A stretch of DNA of 64,000 nucleotides, taken from the NCBI RefSeq assembly GCF_017794965.1, contig NZ_CP051240.1:1984001-2048000 (forward strand), written 5' to 3'. This DNA is from Alcanivorax sp. GTDB lineage: Bacteria; Pseudomonadota; Gammaproteobacteria; Pseudomonadales; Alcanivoracaceae. A program made the translations under genes and the position numbers. Position 1 is the stretch's first letter; each line of letters begins with the position of its first letter. The notes beneath the pieces are model-generated. The model saw nothing but the letters and a program-made list of their open reading frames with translations. It made no database searches and was not told the origin of the DNA. This document shows positions 44,112 through 51,761 of the stretch, in pieces.

Positions 44112-44963
44112 TCAGGCGGCTTTGGCCTGGTTCACGTCAAAGTTGGCAACTTCATCCATCAGGTCATCGGCCTGTGCAAGAAAATGACGGTTGTCATGCA
44201 TCCAGGGGTGAAAGCCCGGGCGGAAGAAATCCAGCCAGTCCGGCAAGGCCCGACGCAGAACCCCGGGGCGCCCCAGAGTCAGGTTCAGCACCTTGCCCCA
44301 GCCTTTCAGCTTTAGCAGCCCCCCGCCCTTCGTCACCATCACCGTGTAGAACGGTACATACAGACTCCAGAACAGCAGGTTGGCAATCAGGAAGGCCGCC
44401 ACGCGCAGCCCATAGGCCTGCACGCCTTTTCCCATCACCTGCTCGTAGGCATCGAAGCACACCGCCTTGTGCTCGGTTTCTTCGATGGCATGCCAGCGCC
44501 ACACCGCGGAGTAATGCGGCTCCACCTGCTCCAGCAGGGTATCGTTACGCAGTAGCACATCCCCCAGTACTGCAGTGAGGTGCTCCAGCGCAACGGTAGC
44601 GGCCAGCTGAAAGGAACGTGGGGTTTTCTTGACCAGCTCCAGCAGCTTAACGACCAGCTTGTCCATGGCTTCCACCGGCATCCCTGCAGCCACCAGCGCC
44701 TCGTTGTACTCCTCGTGCTCGCGGGTATGAAAGCCTTCCTGGCCGATGAACGCAGAGATCTGTTCCTTCAGTTCGTCCCCCACGATCTCCTTGCGGTAAT
44801 GACGCACACTCTGGATAAAAAACCGCTCCCCCGCCGGGAAGAAGATGGACAGGGTGTTGAAGAACTGGGTGACATGCAGTCCAGCCGGATTCCAGCTGAG
44901 CGCCTGGTCTTTGGGTAAGCCGAATTTGAGGTTTCGGCGGACGGGATCTACCTGAATTGTCAT
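44112..44963 (-). CDS. Predicted metal-dependent hydrolase (PF10118, COG3687)
   Basis: 283 residues. The iron-binding-type residues appear in HVTQFFNTLSIFFPAGERFF, GQEGFHTREHEEYNE and WRWHAIEETEHKAVCFDAY. These look like a four-helix, diiron-type ligand set (E/H, ExxH, ExxH) rather than a classical hydrolase. A hydrophobic segment (VAAFLIANLLFWSLYVPFY) suggests membrane association. ATG 44963 is chosen since AAGGGGC is 7 nt upstream; ATG 44969 is only 1 nt from it. First gene of the monooxygenase operon. Confidence 0.88.
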   Translation of the reverse strand: MTIQVDPVRRNLKFGLPKDQALSWNPAGLHVTQFFNTLSIFFPAGERFFIQSVRHYRKEIVGDELKEQISAFIGQEGFHTREHEEYNEALVAAGMPVEAMDKLVVKLLELVKKTPRSFQLAATVALEHLTAVLGDVLLRNDTLLEQVEPHYSAVWRWHAIEETEHKAVCFDAYEQVMGKGVQAYGLRVAAFLIANLLFWSLYVPFYTVMVTKGGGLLKLKGWGKVLNLTLGRPGVLRRALPDWLDFFRPGFHPWMHDNRHFLAQADDLMDEVANFDVNQAKAA

Positions 44964-45209
44964 TATCATGCCCCTTCAAAGAATCGGAATGCCCCGATCC
45001 TAGAGCGGCAACAATGACACCATCAACAGTTACACTGGTCGATGTCATCTTTTATTGATTCAGGTCAAATTGCGGTCCCCTGAGCCCCGGTTTCCAGGGC
45101 GCAGCGTGCACAGATCACTTACCGTAGACCGCACCACCGGCGGTCATTGACCAGAATTCGTCTTGCTGACATCGTGTCCGCATCGCTTAACCCAGAGGAA
45201 AACAACAAG

Positions 45210-45458
45210 ATGCGATATATCGGCATACTGATCGCCCTGCTGGCCGTGGGCTGGCTGGTGATGACCCAATTGCAAAGCTCACCAACCGGCCTGAGCACCG
45301 ACACCACCGAAGCGGTAGAAAGCGTGGATGCCCCGGCCAATGTGCCTGACCAGGTACCGCGTAACACTGAAGAAATGAATGAGTTCGAGGCCAAGATCAA
45401 CAGCCTGAACCAGGGCCAGAATGCCCGTAATCAGGACGCCTATCAGCAGACCCAGTAA
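45210..45458 (+). CDS. Small single-pass membrane protein
   Basis: 82 residues. One N-terminal hydrophobic segment (RYIGILIALLAVGWLVMTQL), then a polar, Asn/Gln/Glu-rich tail (SLNQGQNARNQDAYQQTQ), predicted periplasmic. GAGGAA lies 10 nt before ATG 45210. No family recognised. Divergent from the hydrolase gene and convergent with the MAPEG gene. Confidence 0.7.
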   Translation: MRYIGILIALLAVGWLVMTQLQSSPTGLSTDTTEAVESVDAPANVPDQVPRNTEEMNEFEAKINSLNQGQNARNQDAYQQTQ

Positions 45459-45499
45459 CAGACTAGCGGCTCTCGCAACCCGGGAGCCCCTCGCCCGCT

Positions 45500-45892
45500 C
45501 TACTGACTGGCTGCCAGATAGACGATGTACAGGCAACACCCCATCCCCACCACAAAGACCCCAGAGCGAAGCCAGGCCAGATTGGCAATATACAAAACAG
45601 GATGCAGCACCCGGGTCGCCAGATACAGCAACGCCACCCCATCCAGCCGGTTCAGATCCAGCCCTGAGGCGTAAGCGATAAAGCACACCATGGTAAAAAG
45701 CAGCAATGCCTCCCAGGCATTGGCCTGGGCCGCCTGCACCCGCCCCCCCGTGCCGGTCAACGCCGCCTGTTGCTGACGGGGATGGTGATTATCGAACGTA
45801 CCAAACTGATTGATGCGGAAGTAAATCGCTGTCCAGGCCATGACAAACGGCAGGAAGGAAATGGCGAAAAGAACGTAGAGAATGATTGGCAT
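45500..45892 (-). CDS. MAPEG family membrane protein
   Basis: 130 residues, four transmembrane helices. The conserved MAPEG stretch RVQAAQANAWEALLLFTMVCFIA and LLYLATRVLHPVLYIANLAWLRS (adjacent) are clear. MAPEG proteins include glutathione-dependent enzymes of lipid peroxide and eicosanoid metabolism; bacterial roles are mostly unknown. Confidence 0.9.
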   Translation of the reverse strand: MPIILYVLFAISFLPFVMAWTAIYFRINQFGTFDNHHPRQQQAALTGTGGRVQAAQANAWEALLLFTMVCFIAYASGLDLNRLDGVALLYLATRVLHPVLYIANLAWLRSGVFVVGMGCCLYIVYLAASQ

Positions 45893-45953
45893 GGTGAAGC
45901 CCTCGCGTCACATACGGCAAGCTCACAGTTTGAGCGGCCTGTGATAATGAATG

Positions 45954-46553
45954 CTACAACTTCTGGACAATCATATAGGCATGCAGCTCGGGATACTGAT
46001 CAAATTCCAGGTGTCTGAGCTCACATCCCAATTCTCCTGTCAGCCGCACGAACCCTTGGGTACCCAATGACGAGTAATACATCTCAGGGCTCATGAAATC
46101 ATCGTGATGCTCCCCTGGCCCCTCGGTACCGCCGAAGGAGAATATCAGCACACCGCCGCCAACAAGACTTTCAACCAGCCGTGTAATCACGCTTCTCTGC
46201 TCGGAAAGAGGAACATGCCAGATGCTGTCCCAGGCTGAAATCAGTGAAAATTCACAAGGCTGCACCCATTGGCAAATGTCTGCATGGTGAAAGGTCACAT
46301 GTGGATGTTTTTTCCTGGCCAGGAGCAACATCTTTTCAGAAATATCCAGGCCTTCCGGGAGGAAGCCCTCTTCACTGAACAGATCAATGAGGCGCCCGGT
46401 ACACCCACACCCTACATCCAGAGCCTTGCCCTTTTGGCCGACAAACTGAATCGCCCGGCGGTGCTGCTCGATGCCGTTCTGCCGATTGAATTTAGCGTTA
46501 TCCCAGAGATGGGTAAGGGTGTCGTAATGTTTGCCTGTATCAACCGGATTCAT
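45954..46553 (-). CDS. SAM-dependent class I methyltransferase
   Basis: 199 residues. Motif I ALDVGCGCTGR (about 44-54), acidic motif II GLDISEKML, then HADICQW. Substrate unknown. Its start overlaps the end of the upstream membrane-protein gene by 14 bp, so the two form a unit. Confidence 0.87.
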   Translation of the reverse strand: MNPVDTGKHYDTLTHLWDNAKFNRQNGIEQHRRAIQFVGQKGKALDVGCGCTGRLIDLFSEEGFLPEGLDISEKMLLLARKKHPHVTFHHADICQWVQPCEFSLISAWDSIWHVPLSEQRSVITRLVESLVGGGVLIFSFGGTEGPGEHHDDFMSPEMYYSSLGTQGFVRLTGELGCELRHLEFDQYPELHAYMIVQKL

Positions 46554-46953
46554 GCTTTGCCGCGTGGCTAGCTGTCATGAAAGCCCAGGCGAAGAACAGC
46601 ATGAAGGCCAGGTCGTTCAAACCGTAGATACTGTAGAAAATACCGGCAAACAGATCCATCTCGTACACGGACGCCAGGTCATGGCGTGACAACCACAGCA
46701 GCCAAACCACCACATAAATCAGTTTCTCAATCGCAAATACCGCTGCCAGCCAGCGAACGTTGCCGTTGACAAAAGCCGCTCCCAGATAAGCCAATCCCCA
46801 CACCATGATCATCAGCAGACCAAAATTGGACATCACCACAGGGTCAGCCTGATTGATAGCCTCATTGGTAAAGGCCCGTGAGAACAACAACACACCACTG
46901 ATATTCATTAGCGCGGCGGCAATAAAACCATTGCGGATAAGATTCGATTTCAT
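46540..46953 (-). CDS. Four-helix membrane protein of unknown function
   Basis: 137 residues, hydrophobic helices at about 9-26, 43-62, 66-87 and 102-125. ATG 46953 has AGGGAGAAAG upstream; an ATG 8 codons further up is less likely. Overlaps the downstream methyltransferase start by 14 bp. No family recognised with confidence. Confidence 0.75.
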   Translation of the reverse strand: MKSNLIRNGFIAAALMNISGVLLFSRAFTNEAINQADPVVMSNFGLLMIMVWGLAYLGAAFVNGNVRWLAAVFAIEKLIYVVVWLLWLSRHDLASVYEMDLFAGIFYSIYGLNDLAFMLFFAWAFMTASHAAKHESG

Positions 46954-46983
46954 GCTTTCTCCCTGTTGCTTACACAAGCACCG

Positions 46984-48513
46984 CTAGTTTTTCTTCCAGT
47001 CCAGGCGGTATAGATCTTCTCTGCGATCACGCAGATTGGTGACCGAGCCTTCCCGATGCAACAGTTTCAATTTCTCAAGATCCACATCCGCAAACATCAG
47101 CATCTCGGTATTGGGCACCGATTCGCTGATGATGGCGTCGTGGGGGAAATAGAAATCACTGGGGGAAAACACGGAGGATTGGGCGTACTGGATGTCCACT
47201 GCATCCACCCGCGGCAGGTTACCCACCGAACCAGAGATTGCCACGTAGCATTCGTTTTCGATGGCGCGCGCCTGGGCACAATGTCGCACTCGCAGGTAAC
47301 CATTCTTGGTATCGGTCCAGAAAGGGACGAAGAGAATGTCCATCTTCTCCTCTGCAAGAAGACGGCCCAGTTCCGGGAATTCCACGTCGTAGCAGATCAG
47401 GATACCGACACGGCCGGCATCGGTTTCGAATACCTGCACCTTGTTGCCGCCCTGAATCACCCAGTCCCGGCGTTCATGGGGGGTAATGTGAATCTTGTAT
47501 TGGGACTCCACGGAACCATCGCGACGCATCAGGTAGGCCACGTTATAGACTTTGTCGTCTTCAATCACCGGCATGGAGCCTCCGACGATATTGATGTTGT
47601 AGCTCACCGCCATGTCGGCCAGGGCATCACGGACCTGCTCGGTAAAGCTGGCCAGGAAACGCACCGCTTCCACGGAATTGAGTTCCGGACGCAGCCCCAT
47701 GAGTGGTGCGCTGAAGAATTCTGGCAGCACGGCAAAGTCGGCCCGGTAGTCAGACAGCGCATCAATGAAGAATTCCACCTGATTGAGCAGATCTTGCACA
47801 TCCCGCGCTTCCCTCATGCGACGCTGCACCACCCCGACCCGGACAACGGTACGGCGGGGCCATTCCGCTTCTTCGTCTTCCGGTTCATAGAGGATGTTGT
47901 CCCACTCCAGCAAGGTGGCGTAGCCGTGGGAATCTTCGTCTTCCGGCAGATAGGCCTTCATCAGACGTTTGACATCAAAACCGTTGGACAACTGGAACGA
48001 CAGGATCGGATCGTAGATGGCGCGAGCTTCCACCTGTTCGATGTACTCGGTGACCTGCATCTGATCCGCGTAATTGGTGTAGCCCGGCAATCGGCCGCCA
48101 GCAAGGATGGCGCGCAGGTTTTCTTCCCGGCACAGTTCCTTGCGGGCCTCATAAAGCCGACGCCCCAGCCGGTAGCCGCGATATTCCTTGTCCACGAACA
48201 CATCCAGCCCGTAGAGCGCATCCCCCTTCTTGTCGTGGGAGCGGACCTTGTCATCGGTGATCAGGTCTTCATAGCGGTGCGGGTTGGAGAAACGGTCGTA
48301 CTTCACCTTGATGGTGAGCGCGGTGGCCACCAGCTCGCCATTATCTTCGATCACCAACTGCCCTTCCGGGAAAATCCGGATCAGGGTACGGATGGTGTCT
48401 TCCGGCCAGGCGCCACCAATATCGTGATATACCTGATCCATGAGTTTGGCCAGTGCGGGGTAATCGTCCTCAGTGAGGGTACGAAGACGAAGGCGAGTGG
48501 TTTCTTCGGCCAT
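46984..48513 (-). CDS. GNAT acetyltransferase fused to carbon-nitrogen hydrolase
   Basis: 509 residues. The N-terminal GNAT domain (about 1-200) has the acetyl-CoA loop region RGYRLGRRLYEAR (112-124). The C-terminal nitrilase-superfamily domain (about 225-495) has catalytic Glu265 (AVLPEFFSAP), Lys340 (SQYKIHITPHE) and Cys374 (ILICYDVEFPE). Both active sites look intact. Fusions of this type are widespread but uncharacterised as far as I know; an amidase plus acetyl-transfer role on a common small amide or polyamine is plausible but unproven. ATG 48513 with GGAGTTTTTT is preferred over an upstream ATG. Confidence 0.92.
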   Translation of the reverse strand: MAEETTRLRLRTLTEDDYPALAKLMDQVYHDIGGAWPEDTIRTLIRIFPEGQLVIEDNGELVATALTIKVKYDRFSNPHRYEDLITDDKVRSHDKKGDALYGLDVFVDKEYRGYRLGRRLYEARKELCREENLRAILAGGRLPGYTNYADQMQVTEYIEQVEARAIYDPILSFQLSNGFDVKRLMKAYLPEDEDSHGYATLLEWDNILYEPEDEEAEWPRRTVVRVGVVQRRMREARDVQDLLNQVEFFIDALSDYRADFAVLPEFFSAPLMGLRPELNSVEAVRFLASFTEQVRDALADMAVSYNINIVGGSMPVIEDDKVYNVAYLMRRDGSVESQYKIHITPHERRDWVIQGGNKVQVFETDAGRVGILICYDVEFPELGRLLAEEKMDILFVPFWTDTKNGYLRVRHCAQARAIENECYVAISGSVGNLPRVDAVDIQYAQSSVFSPSDFYFPHDAIISESVPNTEMLMFADVDLEKLKLLHREGSVTNLRDRREDLYRLDWKKN

Positions 48514-48616
48514 AAAAAACTCCGTTTTACGCTGCACGCATCACGTGACAGGCAAATAAAAATTTTTGTCGGAAGTCTGAGGTCGGACGTCAGACGCTAA
48601 ATCCGCAACACCTTTA

Positions 48617-48991
48617 CTAACTGCTCAAGGGGGGAAACGGGATCAACCAGCTCATGTCCCGATTCTGTAGTGCATCCGGGCCGGTGGGATAGAGGGCAAT
48701 GCCATCGGGGCGGATAAACAGCACCCCGCCTGCGTTCAACCCCACGTATCCGGACTGGTGCTCTCGGACATAGCCACACTCACTCCCCCATTGCGGCTGC
48801 AGGGAGGGTGGAATGGTTTCGTAGCCAATGACACCATTAGCCAGGGGGTCGTCAATGGCGATGCGATCACGGTAGAGCCCCACCGCATCCTCCCCTACCA
48901 GCAACACCATGCCCTGATGAAAATGCAGCAGGGTGACAGTGCCACGGCCGTTGAGTGTCAGATTTTCCTGGCGATCAATAATGGTATCCAT
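48617..48991 (-). CDS. Hypothetical protein
   Basis: 124 residues, starting MDTIIDRQENLTLNGRGTVT. Predominantly beta with no signal or membrane segment. The long open frame continues upstream but lies antisense to cobB; ATG 48991 is the sensible start although its ribosome binding site is poor. Divergent from cobB with a gap of 24 bp. No family recognised. Confidence 0.6.
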   Translation of the reverse strand: MDTIIDRQENLTLNGRGTVTLLHFHQGMVLLVGEDAVGLYRDRIAIDDPLANGVIGYETIPPSLQPQWGSECGYVREHQSGYVGLNAGGVLFIRPDGIALYPTGPDALQNRDMSWLIPFPPLSS

Positions 48992-49015
48992 GAAGACGGA
49001 CTCGAGAACAAGTAA

Positions 49016-49726
49016 ATGGCTGAAAACATTGTAATACTTACCGGCGCGGGAATCTCGGCGGAATCCGGGATCAAGACCTTCAGAGCAGCCGACGGGCTGT
49101 GGGAAAACCACCGCGTGGAGGATGTGGCCACGCCGGAGGCCTTCCTCCGCAACCCCCTGCGGGTACAAAACTTTTACAACCAGCGGCGCGCCCAGCTGCT
49201 GACGCCGGCCATCAAGCCCAACGCGGCTCATCGGGCGCTGGCAAAACTGGAGGCGGCCTACCCCCGTGGGCATGTGCTGGTGGTCACACAGAATATCGAC
49301 AATCTGCACGAACGAGCCGGCAGCAGCAACCTGATTCATATGCATGGCGAGCTCCTCAAAGGCCGCTGCCAGACCAGTGGCGGTCTGGTGGACATCGACC
49401 ACGACCTGACCCCGGCACTGCCCTGCCCCCTGTGCGGCAAGCAAGGCTGCCTGCGGCCCCATGTGGTGTGGTTTGGCGAGATGCCCCTGCAGATGGAAAC
49501 CCTCTACCGGGCGCTGGCCCAGTGCGACCGCTTCATCAGCATCGGCACCAGCGGCAACGTCTACCCGGCAGCGGGCTTCGTGGAAGAAGCCAATCGCCAC
49601 GGCGCCCACACCATCGAGCTCAATCTGGAGCCCTCCCAGCGCCTCACCGCCTTCGCCGAACACCGCCATGGTCTGGCCACGGAGCTGGTACCCGGGTATG
49701 TGGAGGAGTTGATCGGGCTTTTGTAG
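49016..49726 (+). CDS. cobB: NAD-dependent protein deacylase CobB (Sir2)
   Basis: 236 residues. Sirtuin core with GAGISAESGIKTFR, TQNIDNLHERAG, catalytic H110 (HMHG) and RPHVVWFGEMP. Y54-x-x-R57 (YNQRR) is the class III signature for removal of succinyl/malonyl as well as acetyl groups. The zinc-ribbon region has C118, C137, C140 and C145, with Ser at the expected second cysteine (RCQTS), as in E. coli CobB. Removes acyl marks derived from acyl-CoA, a sensible function in a fatty-acid-oxidising cell. Confidence 0.96.
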   Translation: MAENIVILTGAGISAESGIKTFRAADGLWENHRVEDVATPEAFLRNPLRVQNFYNQRRAQLLTPAIKPNAAHRALAKLEAAYPRGHVLVVTQNIDNLHERAGSSNLIHMHGELLKGRCQTSGGLVDIDHDLTPALPCPLCGKQGCLRPHVVWFGEMPLQMETLYRALAQCDRFISIGTSGNVYPAAGFVEEANRHGAHTIELNLEPSQRLTAFAEHRHGLATELVPGYVEELIGLL

Positions 49727-49728
49727 CG

Positions 49729-49927
49729 GCAAGCTGCAAGCCTCAAGCTACAACGCGAGGCCGGGCTTGGGATTAACCGGATAGCAAGCAGTTCCGCGTT
49801 GAAAAATCAGGAAAAAAGGAGCGTTACGGCAGCTACCCACGCCTGAGCGCGGGCACGACGCTCGAAACACTTACCGAGCACCCCGCGCCTTGTAGCTTGT
49901 AGCTTGAGGCTTGAAGCTGGCAACTTG
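49729..49927. repeat. Inverted repeat of GCAAGCT/AGCTTG words
   Basis: GCAAGCTGCAAGCCTCAAGC at the left and TTGTAGCTTGAGGCTTGAAG with GCTGGCAACTTGC at the right. Imperfect 25-30 bp arms between cobB and aroG; related in style to the AGCTTGTAGCTC words at 26100. Confidence 0.55.
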
Positions 49928-50090
49928 CTCCTCATAACCCCTACCTATCCTATCAACAGCCCCGCCCGTATTTCTCTGGCGGCCCGTTTCCGCTAGACTC
50001 CTGAACCTCTATATATAAGGAGTGCCCGCTATTGCAGCCCGTCACAGAGCGGGCCGGGGGCTCCGGCAACGACAGCTAGTCAGGAACAAC

Positions 50091-51164
50091 ATGACCGATA
50101 AACAGGTAGACGATCTCAATATCGCCTCGCAGGAACTGCTGATCACTCCCAACGCGCTGAAGGAAGAGCTGCCGCTTTCCCAGAATGCGCGCCAGACCGT
50201 GATCGAAGGGCGCGAGACCATCCGCAACATCCTCGACCGCAAGGACCACCGTCTGTTCGTGGTGATTGGCCCCTGCTCTATCCATGACACCAAAGCTGCC
50301 ATGGAATACGCCCAGAAGCTGAAAGCCCTGGCCGAGGAAGTGAAGGACACCATCTACCTGGTGCTGCGTGTCTATTTCGAGAAGCCGCGTACCACCACCG
50401 GTTGGAAGGGGCTGATCAACGACCCCTACATGAACGATTCCTTCAAAGTACAGGACGGCCTGCACATTGCCCGCAAACTGCTGCTGGACGTGGCTGAACT
50501 GGGGCTGCCCGCTGCCACCGAGGCACTGGATCCCACCACCCCTCAGTACGTGCAGGACCTGATTGCCTGGAACGCCATTGGCGCCCGTACCACCGAAAGC
50601 CAGACTCACCGGGAAATGTCTTCCGGTCTGTCCAGCCCGGTGGGCTTCAAGAACGGCACCGACGGCAGCCTGGATGTGGCTGTTAACGCCATGCTCAGCG
50701 TGAAGTCCCCGCACCGCTTCCTGGGTATCGACCCGGAAGGCCGGGTGGCTCTGACCACCACCAAGGGCAACCAGTATGGCCACGTGGTACTGCGTGGCGG
50801 CGGTGGCAAACCGAACTACGATTCCGTTTCCGTGGCCCTTGCCGAAAAGGCCCTGGAGAAAGCCGGTGTGTCCACCAACATCATGGTGGATTGTTCCCAC
50901 GCCAACTCCAACAAGGACCCGGGCCTGCAGCCCCTGGTGATGGAAAACATTGCCAACCAGATTCTGGAAGGCAACCAGTCCATTGTCGGTCTGATGGTGG
51001 AATCCCACCTCAAGTTCGGTAACCAGAAGATCCCGGCCAACCTGGACGATCTGGAATACGGTGTGTCCATCACCGATGGCTGTATTGCCTGGGACACCAC
51101 CGAGAACGCCATCCGCGACATGGCCGACAAGCTGCGCGACGTGCTGCCCAAGCGTAACGGTTGA
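50091..51164 (+). CDS. aroG: 3-deoxy-D-arabino-heptulosonate 7-phosphate synthase
   Basis: 357 residues. Class I (AroFGH-type) DAHP synthase, first enzyme of aromatic amino-acid synthesis. VVIGPCSIHD, RVYFEKPRTTTGWKGLINDP, GARTTESQTHRE, SSPVGFKNGTDG and DCSHANSNKDP are diagnostic. Which amino acid inhibits it cannot be read safely, so the symbol is nominal. ATG 50091 follows AGGAACAAC. The same frame is open back through a stronger AAGGAG (50018-50023) followed by ATT or, overlapping it, GTG 50022. Terminator downstream. Confidence 0.94.
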   Translation: MTDKQVDDLNIASQELLITPNALKEELPLSQNARQTVIEGRETIRNILDRKDHRLFVVIGPCSIHDTKAAMEYAQKLKALAEEVKDTIYLVLRVYFEKPRTTTGWKGLINDPYMNDSFKVQDGLHIARKLLLDVAELGLPAATEALDPTTPQYVQDLIAWNAIGARTTESQTHREMSSGLSSPVGFKNGTDGSLDVAVNAMLSVKSPHRFLGIDPEGRVALTTTKGNQYGHVVLRGGGGKPNYDSVSVALAEKALEKAGVSTNIMVDCSHANSNKDPGLQPLVMENIANQILEGNQSIVGLMVESHLKFGNQKIPANLDDLEYGVSITDGCIAWDTTENAIRDMADKLRDVLPKRNG

Positions 51165-51181
51165 ACCGCAGCACACCCTTC

Positions 51182-51210
51182 AAAAGCCCGGTCTGTTACC
51201 GGGCTTTTTT
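51182..51210 (+). terminator. Terminator of aroG
   Basis: AAAGCCCGGT-CTGTT-ACCGGGCTTT with T6; a long dispersed repeat starts a few bases after the T-tract. Confidence 0.9.
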
Positions 51211-51214
51211 GTGG

Positions 51215-51480
51215 GGTTCATCGCGGAATTTCGGGAAAGGGGGCTGGCCAGGGTTGGCTGAAGCCGATTTCGATCTTGATGTGGGAACGTAGCGTAGCGA
51301 AGTAACGCACGGAGTGCGGCCCGAAGGGTGAGCGAAGCGAATAACTTGCTTGCAAGCGAAGCTTTTCCCGCAATCGACCTAAACCCCTTCGCTTGCAAGC
51401 AAGCTCCCACAGTGACAGTCGGGCAGCGCTTGCGGATACGGGGGCTCAACGGGCTTCCCCGCTAACCCGCTATAAGCCAA
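51215..51480 (+). repeat. Long dispersed repeat, copy A
   Basis: About 260 bp, near-identical in the same orientation to 55523-55780. Begins GGTTCATCGCGGAATTTCGG, contains GTAGCGTAGCGAAGTAACGC and a REP pair (TTGCTTGCAAGCGAAGC ... GCTTGCAAGCAAGCTCCCAC) and ends around GCGGATACGGGGGCT. Confidence 0.8.
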
Positions 51481-51483
51481 AAA

Positions 51484-51708
51484 GGTTCATCACGGATCAT
51501 CGGGAAGTTGCGATTACCAAGGCCTTCCCGTAGGAGCGTCGCTGGCGGCGCGATTCAAGACCAGGATCAAAAGCGTTTTCACCACAGAGAGCACAGAACG
51601 CCTCACTGTGGTAAGCATGCCTTTAGAGACATAGATTATCGCGCCGCCAGCGACGTTCCTACGGGACAGGCTTTGTGTATAGCAGTCCCGCAATTCCGCG
51701 ATGAAACC
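51484..51708. repeat. MITE-like element with terminal inverted repeats
   Basis: 225 bp bounded by GGTTCATCACGGATCATCGG and, inverted, GGTTTCATCGCGGAATTGCG. Inner REP pair GTAGGAGCGTCGCTGGCGGC (51530) and its inverted copy (51638-51662). Both ends lie against A/T-runs; the right end abuts the terminator of the next gene. No coding potential. Confidence 0.65.
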
Positions 51709-51738
51709 CAAAAAGCCCGGCACTTGGCCGGGCTTTTT
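51709..51738 (-). terminator. Terminator of the repeat lipoprotein gene
   Basis: AAAAAGCCCGGC-ACTTG-GCCGGGCTTTTT, symmetric with T5 in both directions; 24 bp after the lipoprotein stop codon. Confidence 0.9.
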
Positions 51739-51761
51739 AGGGTTGGTTTATCCTGAGGTGC

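Noticed and set aside
42559..44187. 542-codon plus-strand frame opposite the monooxygenase gene
   Set aside because: Antisense shadow with no recognisable motif.
47056..48600. 514-codon plus-strand frame opposite the GNAT-nitrilase gene
   Set aside because: Antisense shadow; the minus-strand product has intact catalytic motifs, this one has none.
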